A DNA stretch of 33,220 nt from Candidatus Thiodiazotropha sp. (ex Epidulcina cf. delphinae) (lineage in GTDB: Bacteria > Pseudomonadota > Gammaproteobacteria > Chromatiales > Chromatiaceae), in contig JAHXHR010000029.1 in assembly GCA_025656505.1 (NCBI GenBank), positions 1-33,220 on the forward strand, read 5' to 3'. The notes under the pieces are model-generated. The model ran no database searches. It saw only the letters and a program-made list of their open reading frames with translations, and was not told the DNA's origin. Below are positions 7,307 through 15,763 of the stretch, in pieces (position 1 is the stretch's first letter; each line of letters starts with the position of its first letter). A program made the position numbers and the translations under genes.

Positions 7307-9313
7307 ATGCCCACCAATCATGACATAAGGCGCCTCTTAAACGGTTTGCCCGCGACTGTTCTCCGTCTAGGCAGAGATATCAAGGAAAAATACCCGGCAA
7401 GGTTCCGTAATCGACAATCAGCAGAGAATACAGACACTTTCAGGTCACTCTGGTGGGGGTACTTTCCTGTTGCGTTGGTCGCCTTGATAGGCGCTTCGAT
7501 ATCGATCGCCATCTTCGTACAATCGCTGAACTGGGAGAAACGCCAGATTGAAATCGCCTTCCAAGAGGCATCCCAGGACCGGATATCGGCCATCCAACGA
7601 GAGATCAAGCACTTCCTCGGGATAGTCCAGGATATCGCCAGCTTTTTTGAGGCATCTGAGATCGTGGGCCGCCGGGAGTTTCGAAAATTCGTCGGCCCGG
7701 CGCTGAAAAATCAGGCCGGCATCAAGGCCCTGGAGTGGGTGCCGGTGGTGTCCACCGATGATCGTTCAGCCTTTCTCGAACAGGCCCGGCAGAGTTTCCC
7801 GCCTTTCCGAATTACCGAGATCGACCCTTCCGGGGAACTGATCGAGAGCCCTGCCCGACCTGTCTACTATCCTGTCCTCTATATCCAGCCCTATCAGAGA
7901 AATAAAGCGGCGCTGGGCCTCAACATGGGCGCCAACCCGATCGTCTTGACCCTGTTGAAAGAGGCGCAACTCACCCAAAATCTGCAGGTCTCTCCCGGGA
8001 TCTCCATCATCGACGAAACCGATGAGAAAACAGCGATACTGGTGGCTGTTCCCGTCTTCTTCAAACACCCCGAGCCGGAACAGAATTCAGCTCAGCCGGC
8101 CCCGAAGATCAGGGGGTTTGCAATCGGCATCTTCTATGTCGGCGATATCATCGAGCGAGCCCTAGAGAACCTGCGACCCGGAGGGATCAATATCGACTTC
8201 CACCAAGCTTATCCGAGCGAAGGCGAGCGGTTGCTTTATACTCACCACACCAGGCTGAAAGCGGGTCAGGCGCCCTACACCGAAGATCGTGCTTCAGCGA
8301 TAACCTACAGTCAACGGATTGCACTCGGAACCCAACTGTGGGAGATAGTTTGCCATCCGGCCTCAGAAAAATTTGAAACCGAGACCCGCAATAGCTGGAT
8401 CAGCTTCTTCGTAGGCATCGCTTTTACCATACTACTCACCGTCTACGTGGCGACGCTCGTCGGTCGGGCACGACAGGTGCGTCTGGAGGTCGAAGAGAGA
8501 ACCTCACAACTGTGGGAGGTCGTACAGGCCCTGAACCTGGAGGTGGTTGAGCGAAAATCGGCCGAACAGGAATTGCAACGATTGAATGAGACCTTGGAGC
8601 ATCATATCGCCTACCGTACCGCCGAAGCGGAACGAAGGGCCCAGTACTTGGAACAATTCGCCTACGTGACCTCTCACGACCTGAAGGCCCCCTTACGGGC
8701 GGTGGCCAACCTCGCCCAGTGGATCGAGGAAGACCTCTCTAACAAACTGGATGATACTTCACGCGAGCAGCTCGCCCTGCTCCGGGACCGTGTCCGGCGG
8801 ATGCACGATCTGATCGAAGGGCTGCTGGAATATTCTCGGGTCGGGAGAACCGGCGACTCCGAAATTCAGGTCGACACCCAAGAACTGATTAATGAAATCA
8901 TCGATTCGCTCTCCCCTCCCGAAGGATTCACGATTAAAATCAAGGGTAAACTGCCAGCCTTGTATGTTGATCGGCTACAACTCGGTCAGGTGTTCTCCAA
9001 CCTGATCAGTAACAGCCTGAAGCACCATGGCGGAGACAAGGGAAAGATACGTATCAAGGGCGAAAGTTTCGGCGAGATCTACCAATTTTCCGTCTGTGAC
9101 GACGGCCAGGGAATAGCCCCGGAATATCACAATAAAGTCTTCATGATGTTTCAGACCCTGGAGCCGGGTGATTTTGAAAACAGCACCGGTATCGGTCTGG
9201 CGCTGGTGAAAAAGATTGTGGAAGAGCATGGCGGCACAATAAGATTGAAGTCTGCGGTCGGGGAAGGCGCGTGTTTCTTCTTCACCTGGCCGAAAAAGCG
9301 CTCATCCGAATAA
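7307..9313 (+). CDS. CHASE-domain membrane histidine kinase
   Basis: The product is 668 residues. Transmembrane helix 1 is near 53-74. A periplasmic CHASE-type sensory domain spans about 90-300 (including the signature around ALEWVPVV), and transmembrane helix 2 is near 364-386. A coiled-coil linker follows, then a HisKA domain with phospho-accepting H457 in SHDLKAPLR and a HATPase domain (DDGQGIAPE, TGIGLALVKK). The kinase core resembles the phytochrome-like subgroup whose partners are small single-domain regulators, and such a regulator is encoded immediately downstream. The CHASE ligand is unknown. GAGGG precedes the ATG at 7307. Its place inside the denitrification island suggests a respiratory or redox cue, which is inference only. 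Confidence 0.92.
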   Translation: MPTNHDIRRLLNGLPATVLRLGRDIKEKYPARFRNRQSAENTDTFRSLWWGYFPVALVALIGASISIAIFVQSLNWEKRQIEIAFQEASQDRISAIQREIKHFLGIVQDIASFFEASEIVGRREFRKFVGPALKNQAGIKALEWVPVVSTDDRSAFLEQARQSFPPFRITEIDPSGELIESPARPVYYPVLYIQPYQRNKAALGLNMGANPIVLTLLKEAQLTQNLQVSPGISIIDETDEKTAILVAVPVFFKHPEPEQNSAQPAPKIRGFAIGIFYVGDIIERALENLRPGGINIDFHQAYPSEGERLLYTHHTRLKAGQAPYTEDRASAITYSQRIALGTQLWEIVCHPASEKFETETRNSWISFFVGIAFTILLTVYVATLVGRARQVRLEVEERTSQLWEVVQALNLEVVERKSAEQELQRLNETLEHHIAYRTAEAERRAQYLEQFAYVTSHDLKAPLRAVANLAQWIEEDLSNKLDDTSREQLALLRDRVRRMHDLIEGLLEYSRVGRTGDSEIQVDTQELINEIIDSLSPPEGFTIKIKGKLPALYVDRLQLGQVFSNLISNSLKHHGGDKGKIRIKGESFGEIYQFSVCDDGQGIAPEYHNKVFMMFQTLEPGDFENSTGIGLALVKKIVEEHGGTIRLKSAVGEGACFFFTWPKKRSSE

Positions 9314-9354
9314 TATTAGGTCGCCGGGTTAAATTAAGACAGGAACTATCGGTT

Positions 9355-9768
9355 ATGCTGAACAGAGACGAGACAATACTGCTGGTCGAGGACGACAGAG
9401 TCGATATCATGACCGTCCAGCGCGCCCTGAAGAAGAACAAAATCAGCAATCCGCTGCGTATTGCCAGGACCGGCCTGGAGGCGCTCAACATACTGCGCGG
9501 CAAGGCCGGACAGGAAAAGCTCTCGCCACCGCCGGCGCTCATCCTTCTGGATCTCAACCTGCCGAAGATGAGCGGTATCGAATTTTTGCAGGAACTGCGC
9601 AAGGATCCCAAGCTCCAAGCATTGCGCATCATCGTACTGACCTCGTCAAACGAACCGAAAGACCGGGCCGCCGCGTTTGAGTACGAGGTTGATGATTACA
9701 TCGTAAAACCTCACTCCTTCGACGAGTTCACCCGTGCGATGGCCACGATTCTGGCGCTTTGGGATTAG
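9355..9768 (+). CDS. single-domain response regulator (Rcp1-like)
   Basis: The product is 137 residues consisting of a receiver domain only: acidic pair in VEDDR (D13, D14), phospho-acceptor D66 in LLDLNLPKMSG, the conserved Ser/Thr in LTSS and Lys in IVKP. The ATG at 9355 has AGGAA upstream and follows the kinase gene by about 40 bp, so the two are probably cotranscribed and form a pair. With no output domain it must act through a partner protein or a phosphorelay. Its stop codon directly abuts the 135-bp inverted-repeat element. Confidence 0.92.
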   Translation: MLNRDETILLVEDDRVDIMTVQRALKKNKISNPLRIARTGLEALNILRGKAGQEKLSPPPALILLDLNLPKMSGIEFLQELRKDPKLQALRIIVLTSSNEPKDRAAAFEYEVDDYIVKPHSFDEFTRAMATILALWD

Positions 9769-9903
9769 GGGGTGTTCTCAATTACCTGTTCGTGCCGGCA
9801 AGGCGCGATGAGGCATAATAGTCATTCTATTGCAACGAACCGTAACGCCGCCAGCGCGGAAAAGGGTCGGAATCACGCCGCGAACGATGATTGAGAACAC
9901 CCC
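9769..9903. mobile_element. 135-bp MITE-like inverted-repeat element between convergent genes
   Basis: The ends are perfect 14-bp inverted repeats, GGGGTGTTCTCAAT at 9769-9782 and its complement at 9890-9903, with imperfect pairing extending further inward. The interior contains AATAG-TCATT-CTATT followed by CAACG...CGTAACG, similar to the core of the other repeat family in this window. It starts on the base after the response-regulator stop and ends one base before the stop codon (9905) of the convergent nuclease gene, so it may also act as a bidirectional terminator. No coding capacity was recognised. Confidence 0.7.
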
Positions 9904-9904
9904 T

Positions 9905-10444
9905 CTAGTGCTGAAGGAGTCCGCCCGCCCAGCGTCGCGCAGGCATCGCCGGCAATCCCCATAGCCCTCTCTTTTGCTTTACGGATTGCTGTTGCAGTTC
10001 CCTCCATAGAGGGCTTTTTTTATCGCTCCCGTCCAGGGTCACGACAGCAAAACCATCGGCAATCATGGCTCGATTGAGCGATGTGTCACTCAGTCCATAC
10101 AGCTCTCCCTGAAGTCTGCCGTAACGATCAACAGCGCCCGGCTGAAAATGCAGATCCAACATCTCTTCCTGCTTGACCAGGTCACGCAGGTGGTTGGACG
10201 CCATGATCCCCAATAAGAGCAGGATCTCCTGGTCAAGAGCCGTGCGTTTCAGATCCATCTTGAACTTGGGATTCTCCACATCCTCCGGCGCATCGATACC
10301 GAGCAGTTGAACCCGTTTTGTCTCACCATGCATGGTCACCAACAAGGTGTCGCCATCCTCAACCTTCAGCTCACCCGGCTGAATCTGTAACGTTTCACTC
10401 CGAACGAGTTGTGGTATGAGAAGAATGAATAGTAAGTATTTCAA
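9905..10444 (-). CDS. secreted staphylococcal-nuclease-like (thermonuclease) protein
   Basis: The product is 179 residues from a TTG at 10444, starting with an N-terminal signal sequence (KYLLFILLIPQLV) and followed by an SNase-like OB fold. The calcium/active-site region is recognisable: DGDT (D30, D32), GIDAPE (D51, E54) and DRYGR (R110). However, the position of the first catalytic Arg in staphylococcal nuclease (R35, in the strand before LLVDTPE) is Gln46 here (RVQLLGIDAPE), so activity may be reduced or different. The open frame continues upstream into an inserted repeat element, so longer gene models are artefacts. The TTG lies within the apparent target duplication of that element, and the Shine-Dalgarno GAGGA comes from the element's terminal repeat. 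Confidence 0.75.
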   Translation of the reverse strand: MKYLLFILLIPQLVRSETLQIQPGELKVEDGDTLLVTMHGETKRVQLLGIDAPEDVENPKFKMDLKRTALDQEILLLLGIMASNHLRDLVKQEEMLDLHFQPGAVDRYGRLQGELYGLSDTSLNRAMIADGFAVVTLDGSDKKSPLWRELQQQSVKQKRGLWGLPAMPARRWAGGLLQH

Positions 10445-10733
10445 CCTGGAATCCTCAGTTGAACGCCGTGAAGAGTGCGTTTGTGGTGGTGCAGGGCAAG
10501 GGTCGCTCCTGCACATCCCTGTGCTTGCGACACTTGTGCATCCCTGCACGGCGCGCAACGACGCGGAATAGTTGTTCTATTCCAAGGCGTTGTAACGCAA
10601 CCATGCGCCGCCACAAGCGTGCTATTCACGGCGTAACGCTGCTCACCCACCAGGTGAGTATTCCTAATACGGAGAAAACCCATGTTTTCAAAATGATGAG
10701 TCGTGTGCATAGTGATCAACTGAGGATTCTAGG
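10445..10733 (-). mobile_element. MITE-like repeat, copy 1 (complete, 289 bp)
   Basis: The ends are inverted repeats of 18 bp: CCTGGAATCCTCAGTTGA at 10445-10462 and the complement of CCTAGAATCCTCAGTTGA at 10716-10733, with one mismatch. TTCAA is directly repeated immediately outside both ends (10440-10444 and 10734-10738), consistent with a 5-bp target duplication. The interior contains the hairpin GGAATAG-N5-CTATTCC and a GTGCAGG/CCTGCAC stem. It shares its core with copies at about 20948-21105 and 32376-32615. It is non-autonomous: there is no transposase. It separates nirN from the nuclease gene. Confidence 0.8.
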
Positions 10734-10774
10734 TTCAAGCTTGATGACACCACGGTTATCTCTTATTCCGATCC

Positions 10775-10797
10775 AGCCCGGATGTTTCACCCGGGCT
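10775..10797 (-). terminator. hairpin at the 3' end of nirN
   Basis: AGCCCGG and CCGGGCT form a 7-bp stem around a 9-nt loop, and the hairpin overlaps the last bases of the nirN stop region. There is no T-run on the minus strand, so it is a weak or factor-dependent terminator for the heme d1 operon, or an RNA 3' stabiliser. Confidence 0.4.
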
Positions 10798-12454
10798 AAT
10801 GACTTGTACCTGACGAACGTGTCAATTTATTGTAGACATTGTATTTGCCTGAGGGTTTTTTCATCGGCAATCGCTTGATCTCCTCAAGACTCCGGGCGTC
10901 GTAGATCACCAGCGCACCCTCTTTATCCCAGATGCTGACCAGAGCATAACGTCCGTCTTTGGTAAACTCCACATGGGCCGATGTCTTGCCGGGCGCCGGT
11001 CGCAGGGTCTTCACCACTTCCAGACGCTGTTTATCAATCACGTGCATGGCGTCGCTATCCTTACCGAAAAAGACATCCACCCAGGCATAGGGTGTGTTTT
11101 CATGACTGCGCATAAAGAAACCGGGACCAAGGGTCGGTATCTCCTTGATCACTTTCCAACTGTCGGTGTCGATCACGCTGACCTTGCCGGCTTTGATGTT
11201 CGGCGTCGCCAACACTGTCCTGTCACCGGCTTGCCAGGTGATGCCGGAACTGAGATGGGGCATGCCGGGAAGCTCCAACACGCCTACCGCCCTGCCCAGG
11301 TCCAGATCGACTACTTGACCCTTGCCGTCACGTGCTGTACCGGCAATCTGCGTGTAGTCCTGGCTGATAAAGAAATCGTCGAGATAATCCCTGACCTTGA
11401 TACGACGCACCGGAAACGGATCTGTGACACCACCTTCCCCCGAGTCTTCCCGGTAGTCATGTATCCAGCTACCGAAACCGATGGGCGGCGGAATCTGATA
11501 ACTGACTTCCCACACCTCGGGAATATCCTTCAAAGCAACCACGAAGCTAGAACGAGGATCGGCCGTGTAGACAGCGCTGACACGCGAACTCTTGCCCTTA
11601 TCATCCACCACGGGAATCACTTTCAGCGGCTTGAGATCCTCAGCATCCAATACCACTAGAGAGTGCGGCAGATAGTTGGCTACCATGACGAAGCGCCCAT
11701 CGTGGGAGACCGCGAGGTTGCGGGTATTGATACCCGCCCTCACCTCGGCCGTATAGGTCAGGTTGTAGATGTCGAACTTACTGATCCAGCCGTCTCTTGA
11801 GGCAAAGTAGACATAGCGTCCACCCTGGGCGTATTTAGGGCCGCCATGCAGCGCAAAGCGGGTGGGAAAGCGATGAATGGGTTCAAAACTGTCACCATTC
11901 AACAGGGTCGCGTGATGGTCGCCCAGTTCCACCACCACGAAGAGATTGTCGATATCGGCATCAAATCCGGGCTTATCCGCCAGACTGCCCGGTTTATGGA
12001 TTTCGATACGGCTAGCTTGAATCTGTTCGAATCCCCACTCAGGCATCTTCTCCAACGGCGTATAGATATAGTCAGCCAGTGATTGAATCCGGCCGCTGCT
12101 CAACACATCTTTGAATGGCGGCATCTGGGTGGCGGGTCGTCCCTCTGCAATGGTTGTTAGCGCACTTTTGGGTCTAAGCCGATGCAGGTTTTGCGGCAGT
12201 AAGGCCGGCCCTTGCCCTCCTAGCCGATCCTGCCCATGGCATTCGGCGCAGTGCTTCAGATAGAGGGTATTAATCCCGGAGATATCAGCCGGTACCACGC
12301 CACTGAATATGAGAGAGTGAAACAGCAGCAGCATGCCGCCAGATCGAAACCTGCCGGCATACTTATCCCGCCGGCCGCTGTTCTGTCCGGACACCCTGTA
12401 GTTCATCCGGGCAAGCACCGGGTTAGCGGCGCCACGGCCACGGTATGAAGCCAT
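10796..12454 (-). CDS. nirN: NirN, NirS-like c-type cytochrome / heme d1 maturation dehydrogenase
   Basis: NirN is a periplasmic paralogue of NirS that oxidises dihydro-heme d1 in the last step of heme d1 formation and helps transfer it to NirS. The product is up to 552 residues: an N-terminal hydrophobic segment (about 41-52), a cytochrome c domain with CAECHG (C69, C72, H73), and a d1-binding beta-propeller similar to NirS. The start is uncertain. The ATG at 12454 gives a long basic leader without a clear ribosome binding site; the ATG at 12406 is an alternative that keeps the export signal. It is the last gene of the minus-strand operon that begins at nirE, 36 bp behind the cytochrome c' gene. 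Confidence 0.9.
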   Translation of the reverse strand: MASYRGRGAANPVLARMNYRVSGQNSGRRDKYAGRFRSGGMLLLFHSLIFSGVVPADISGINTLYLKHCAECHGQDRLGGQGPALLPQNLHRLRPKSALTTIAEGRPATQMPPFKDVLSSGRIQSLADYIYTPLEKMPEWGFEQIQASRIEIHKPGSLADKPGFDADIDNLFVVVELGDHHATLLNGDSFEPIHRFPTRFALHGGPKYAQGGRYVYFASRDGWISKFDIYNLTYTAEVRAGINTRNLAVSHDGRFVMVANYLPHSLVVLDAEDLKPLKVIPVVDDKGKSSRVSAVYTADPRSSFVVALKDIPEVWEVSYQIPPPIGFGSWIHDYREDSGEGGVTDPFPVRRIKVRDYLDDFFISQDYTQIAGTARDGKGQVVDLDLGRAVGVLELPGMPHLSSGITWQAGDRTVLATPNIKAGKVSVIDTDSWKVIKEIPTLGPGFFMRSHENTPYAWVDVFFGKDSDAMHVIDKQRLEVVKTLRPAPGKTSAHVEFTKDGRYALVSIWDKEGALVIYDARSLEEIKRLPMKKPSGKYNVYNKLTRSSGTSH

Positions 12455-12490
12455 TCGCGGCTAATTTGCGTTCATTTCTGCACACTGCCG

Positions 12491-12958
12491 TCACTCTTCT
12501 AGTAGATCGATCCTGTAGGCCGCATGACAGGCAACACAATTCGCCATCAGCTCAGCCAATTGTTGCTGACTATGTTGTGGATCGCCGAGCTGTTCGGCAT
12601 CCAGGGCCAAATTGTCGAAGCGCCTATGGGTATCGAAACCCAGCTTCTTGAAACCGGCGGGCAATCGCCCGACCAGGCTGCCCGGCATCCCCTCTCGCGC
12701 CACCATCCCCGCCTGACGAGCGGATTCGACGACCTGCTGCATCGCCTCCTCATGAGTTGCCGTGAGGATTGACTGTGCCGCCTGCAGGAAACCCCGCATC
12801 TCTTTAAGCACCAGATCCCGTTCACTCGCCGGCATCAAAATAGCGATACGACCGTCGCCGGCCGGCGCCACCTCACCCTGCCAAAGAAACTTGTAGGCCA
12901 TGGCAAGAGAGAGCAGTAGCAACAGCATCGTGGCGATACAACAGAACTTCGATCGCAT
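12491..12958 (-). CDS. monoheme cytochrome c'-like protein
   Basis: The product is 155 residues. An N-terminal hydrophobic segment (about 8-22) serves as signal or anchor, followed by a helical domain ending in CVACHAAYR (C141, C144, H145). A C-terminal heme motif at the end of the last helix of a four-helix bundle is the hallmark of class II (c'/c556) cytochromes. GAGGGA precedes the ATG at 12958. It lies between nirJ and nirN in the heme d1 operon, a position not occupied in the classic Pseudomonas operon. Possible roles are NO binding or electron acceptance from NirN during d1 maturation; both are inference. Confidence 0.82.
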   Translation of the reverse strand: MRSKFCCIATMLLLLLSLAMAYKFLWQGEVAPAGDGRIAILMPASERDLVLKEMRGFLQAAQSILTATHEEAMQQVVESARQAGMVAREGMPGSLVGRLPAGFKKLGFDTHRRFDNLALDAEQLGDPQHSQQQLAELMANCVACHAAYRIDLLEE

Positions 12959-13034
12959 AAGTCATATTCCCTCTGGTTTAGTCCGCATTACCCACCAACG
13001 CGCGTAGCATCAAATCAACGAATGAAACGCACTA

Positions 13035-14207
13035 TCACCCTGTCGCCGTCAGTCGTTCCGAGGCTGCTGATGCAATCTCCTCATCCGTCAGATAGCAACC
13101 CGGATCTTCCGCCCAGGGATTGCCGGTCAGGCGCCAGGCTCGGGTGCGACTGTTACCGCCGCAAATGGAGCGGTGGCAACAATCTGCGCAGCGTCCTTCC
13201 AGCGGTCGATGTGTCAGCTTCAGACCCGCCATCAGCGGGTCGGATGTGTCCCGCCATATCTCAGAAAAGGGACGTTCTTTCACGCTGCCCAAGGTGTAGT
13301 CCCACCACATGGTATCGGGATGCACGCGACCCTCGTTATCGATATTGGCGATATTCACTCCACTGGCATTACCACTCCAGCGTTTCAGCATTTGTTGCAG
13401 CGGCGCGTAGTGCTGCGGCAGATGCCGCTCCACCCAATGCAGCATGTAGGCGCCGTCAGCATCGTTATTGCCGGTAACGAACTCCCGATGGCGTCCCTGT
13501 TGTACATCGTCCCAACAGGTGGAAAAGAGTAGATCCATCGCTTCCCGAGTGAGGCGGTGGTGCACATCGTCGCTACGATTCTTGTAGCCTCGACCGGCAT
13601 AGTTCAGATGTGAGAGATAGAACTTGTCCACTCCCTCTTCATCCATCAGCCGCAGCAGGTCGGGCAGTTCCGGCGCGTTCTCCTGGGTCAGGGTGAATCG
13701 CAATCCCACCTTGAGACCGGCATCACGGCAGAGGCGGATACCGCGTAGCGACGCCTCAAAGGCGCCTTGCTTACGACGAAATCGATCATGGGTCTCGCGC
13801 ATACCATCGATACTGATCCCCACATAGTCGTAACCCACCGCCGCGATATCGGCAATCGTCTCCCGGGTGATCAGGGTGCCGTTACTGGAGAGCCCCACAT
13901 AGAAGCCCGCTGCCTTGGCGCGACGGGAGATGTCGAAGATATCCGCGTGCAGCAGCGGTTCGCCCCCTGAGAGAATCAACACCGGCACGGCAAATGCCTT
14001 TAAATCATCCATCACGGTATAGATCTGCCGAGTATCCAGTTCGCCGGAGAAATCCTTGTCCGCCGAAGTAGCGTAGCAGTGGCGGCAGGTCAGGTTACAG
14101 CGCCTCAGCAGATTCCAGATCACCACCGGACCTGTAGGCTTGGTCGGTCGGGAAATGCCGGTGACCGGTTTATTCAATGTATTTAGATAACGGCTGATTC
14201 TAAACAT
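13035..14207 (-). CDS. nirJ: NirJ, radical SAM heme d1 biosynthesis protein
   Basis: This cytoplasmic radical SAM enzyme acts on the didecarboxysiroheme intermediate to remove the propionates that become the d1 keto groups. The product is 390 residues with the cluster motif C37-x3-C41-x2-C44 (CNLTCRHC), the GGEP SAM-binding motif (SGGEPLL) and a C-terminal SPASM-type cysteine region (CADCCHRSICGG plus a later Cys) for auxiliary Fe-S binding. The start is an ATG at 14207 with a modest purine-rich site upstream, 10 bp behind the nirGH fusion. Length and motifs are normal. Confidence 0.95.
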   Translation of the reverse strand: MFRISRYLNTLNKPVTGISRPTKPTGPVVIWNLLRRCNLTCRHCYATSADKDFSGELDTRQIYTVMDDLKAFAVPVLILSGGEPLLHADIFDISRRAKAAGFYVGLSSNGTLITRETIADIAAVGYDYVGISIDGMRETHDRFRRKQGAFEASLRGIRLCRDAGLKVGLRFTLTQENAPELPDLLRLMDEEGVDKFYLSHLNYAGRGYKNRSDDVHHRLTREAMDLLFSTCWDDVQQGRHREFVTGNNDADGAYMLHWVERHLPQHYAPLQQMLKRWSGNASGVNIANIDNEGRVHPDTMWWDYTLGSVKERPFSEIWRDTSDPLMAGLKLTHRPLEGRCADCCHRSICGGNSRTRAWRLTGNPWAEDPGCYLTDEEIASAASERLTATG

Positions 14208-14217
14208 AATTGCCTAC

Positions 14218-15216
14218 CTATACGGCAAGCCGCATGCCGGTCTTTTTCAGCACAGCCGTACTGAACAGTACCTCGTGGCCCTCGCTGAACGGTTGTAACA
14301 AACGGCCCATCTCGCTGACCTTCTCCATCACTTCGTTCCGGTTACGCCGATGCACCATGGCAAATAGATTGTAGGGCCAGTCCGGCAAACGGCGGGGCCT
14401 GGCGTAGCAGTGGCTGACGTAGTCCATAGCCCCGAGGCGGGAACCGGCCTTCTGCAACCGCTCGTCAGGGATGTTCCATACGGTCATGCCGTTACCTTTG
14501 AATCCCAGTCGGTAGTGATTGGGCACCACGCCCAAACGCCTGATGACACCGCTAGCATGCATCGCATCCATACGCCTGACAACATCACTGGGCCAACAAC
14601 CGATTTGCTCCGCCACCGCCTCACAAGGCTCATGAGTCAAGGGCAAACCACGCTGGGTCTCAGCGATGATACGGCGATCCAACCCATCCAATGGCGCACT
14701 TTGGGAAACTTCGGCGGCGGGGAGTGAGCGGGTGTCGCAACTGCCATCGTCCTTGATCTCAAACCAAAGCCCCAAGTAGAACTCCTGCTCCTTGGGAAAA
14801 GCAAGAACCTGGAGACCTGTCTCATCCTCAATCCGGTCAATGGCCGCTGCGGTGGCGGTCGGTGCGTCGGTAGCCAGCACAAACCACATGTTCAACCAAT
14901 GGTCACGCCGGTAGTTGTGGGCCACCTCCGGCAGGGCATTGACCGATTCGGTCACTTGTCGAAAGCGATCTTCCGGCACCGCCATGGCGGCCAAAACCAG
15001 CTCGCCGCCCAGACGTTCAGCGTTATAGAGCGGACCAAAGCGCGACAGCCAGCCCTTATCCAGGAGACGTCGGATGGCCGCCATCACCTGCTCTTCATCG
15101 GCATCCAGTTCCTCTGCCATCTGGCGGAAGGGGCGCTGCGCCACCGGCACTCCACCCTGGAAACGGTTGATCAGATGACGTTCGAGAGATGAGAGGCGCA
15201 TTGGGTTACCCCGCAT
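14218..15216 (-). CDS. fused siroheme decarboxylase subunits, NirG-NirH type
   Basis: The product is 332 residues made of two AsnC/Lrp-like units in tandem. Residues about 8-160 are NirD/G-like, with an N-terminal winged helix and motifs RFGPLYN and NYRRDHWLNMWFV. Residues about 175-332 are NirL/H-like, with RRLGVVPNH and YNLFAMVH. Together such pairs form the decarboxylase that converts siroheme to didecarboxysiroheme. In the usual order F-D-L-G-H-J this gene fills the G-H slot, because separate D-like and L-like genes precede it. The start may be the ATG at 15216, which overlaps the upstream gene by 11 bp, or the ATG at 15201, which has GGGG at good spacing and no overlap. Confidence 0.88.
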   Translation of the reverse strand: MRGNPMRLSSLERHLINRFQGGVPVAQRPFRQMAEELDADEEQVMAAIRRLLDKGWLSRFGPLYNAERLGGELVLAAMAVPEDRFRQVTESVNALPEVAHNYRRDHWLNMWFVLATDAPTATAAAIDRIEDETGLQVLAFPKEQEFYLGLWFEIKDDGSCDTRSLPAAEVSQSAPLDGLDRRIIAETQRGLPLTHEPCEAVAEQIGCWPSDVVRRMDAMHASGVIRRLGVVPNHYRLGFKGNGMTVWNIPDERLQKAGSRLGAMDYVSHCYARPRRLPDWPYNLFAMVHRRNRNEVMEKVSEMGRLLQPFSEGHEVLFSTAVLKKTGMRLAV

Positions 15217-15763
15217 CCTGAAGGACTCGGTCTACCGTTCTGCGGGGTGGCTCCCGGTCAACATCATAACGGGCGCCGCACTGTTTGAAGCGCCGCAGGC
15301 TGAATAAAACCTCGCGCTCGATCCACGCTAGGCCGCATGCCTCGACCATCTTTTCAAGGTTGCGCAGCACCCCCTCCCGACTGCGGCCGTGAATCATGCA
15401 GAAGAGATTGTAGCGCCAGCGATCCGGACGGCGCGGGCGCCGGTAGCAGAGGGTGACGCAAGTCTGTCGTCCGATCAGACGCCCTATCTCGCCGATCCGC
15501 TCATCAGGCACATCCCAGACCACCATGGCATTGGCCCGGTATCCGAGTTCCCGATGGCGCACAACCACACCGAACCGACGAATATCCCCACGTTCCAATA
15601 GATGCTTGAGTCGCGCTATCACCCTACTTTCAGTCATGCCCAGAGCCGCCGCGATGACGGCATAGGGGCGAGGCGTAAGGTGCAGGCCGCCCGGTATCGC
15701 ACGAATCAACCTGAGATCGATTGCATCTCGGTTGAGTGTGCCGCTGGGCGTATTTAGCTCCAT
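15206..15763 (-). CDS. nirL: NirL-type siroheme decarboxylase subunit
   Basis: The product is 185 residues, AsnC/Lrp-like, with an N-terminal helix-turn-helix fold (PRPYAVIAAALGM), the motif RRFGVVVRHRELGYRANAM and the C-terminal YNLFCMIHGRSR segment typical of the NirL/NirH branch. It presumably pairs with the product of the upstream gene to form a NirDL heterodimer decarboxylating siroheme. The ATG overlaps the end of the upstream nirD gene by 10 bp, indicating translational coupling. Assignment as L rather than H rests on gene order, because the two are hard to tell apart by eye. Confidence 0.85.
   Translation of the reverse strand: MELNTPSGTLNRDAIDLRLIRAIPGGLHLTPRPYAVIAAALGMTESRVIARLKHLLERGDIRRFGVVVRHRELGYRANAMVVWDVPDERIGEIGRLIGRQTCVTLCYRRPRRPDRWRYNLFCMIHGRSREGVLRNLEKMVEACGLAWIEREVLFSLRRFKQCGARYDVDREPPRRTVDRVLQDAG

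Noticed and set aside
10445-10558. N-terminal extension of the nuclease gene to an ATG at 10558.
   Set aside because: The extra 38 codons lie entirely inside the inserted repeat element, and the same peptide string recurs at repeat copy 2 with no nuclease behind it.
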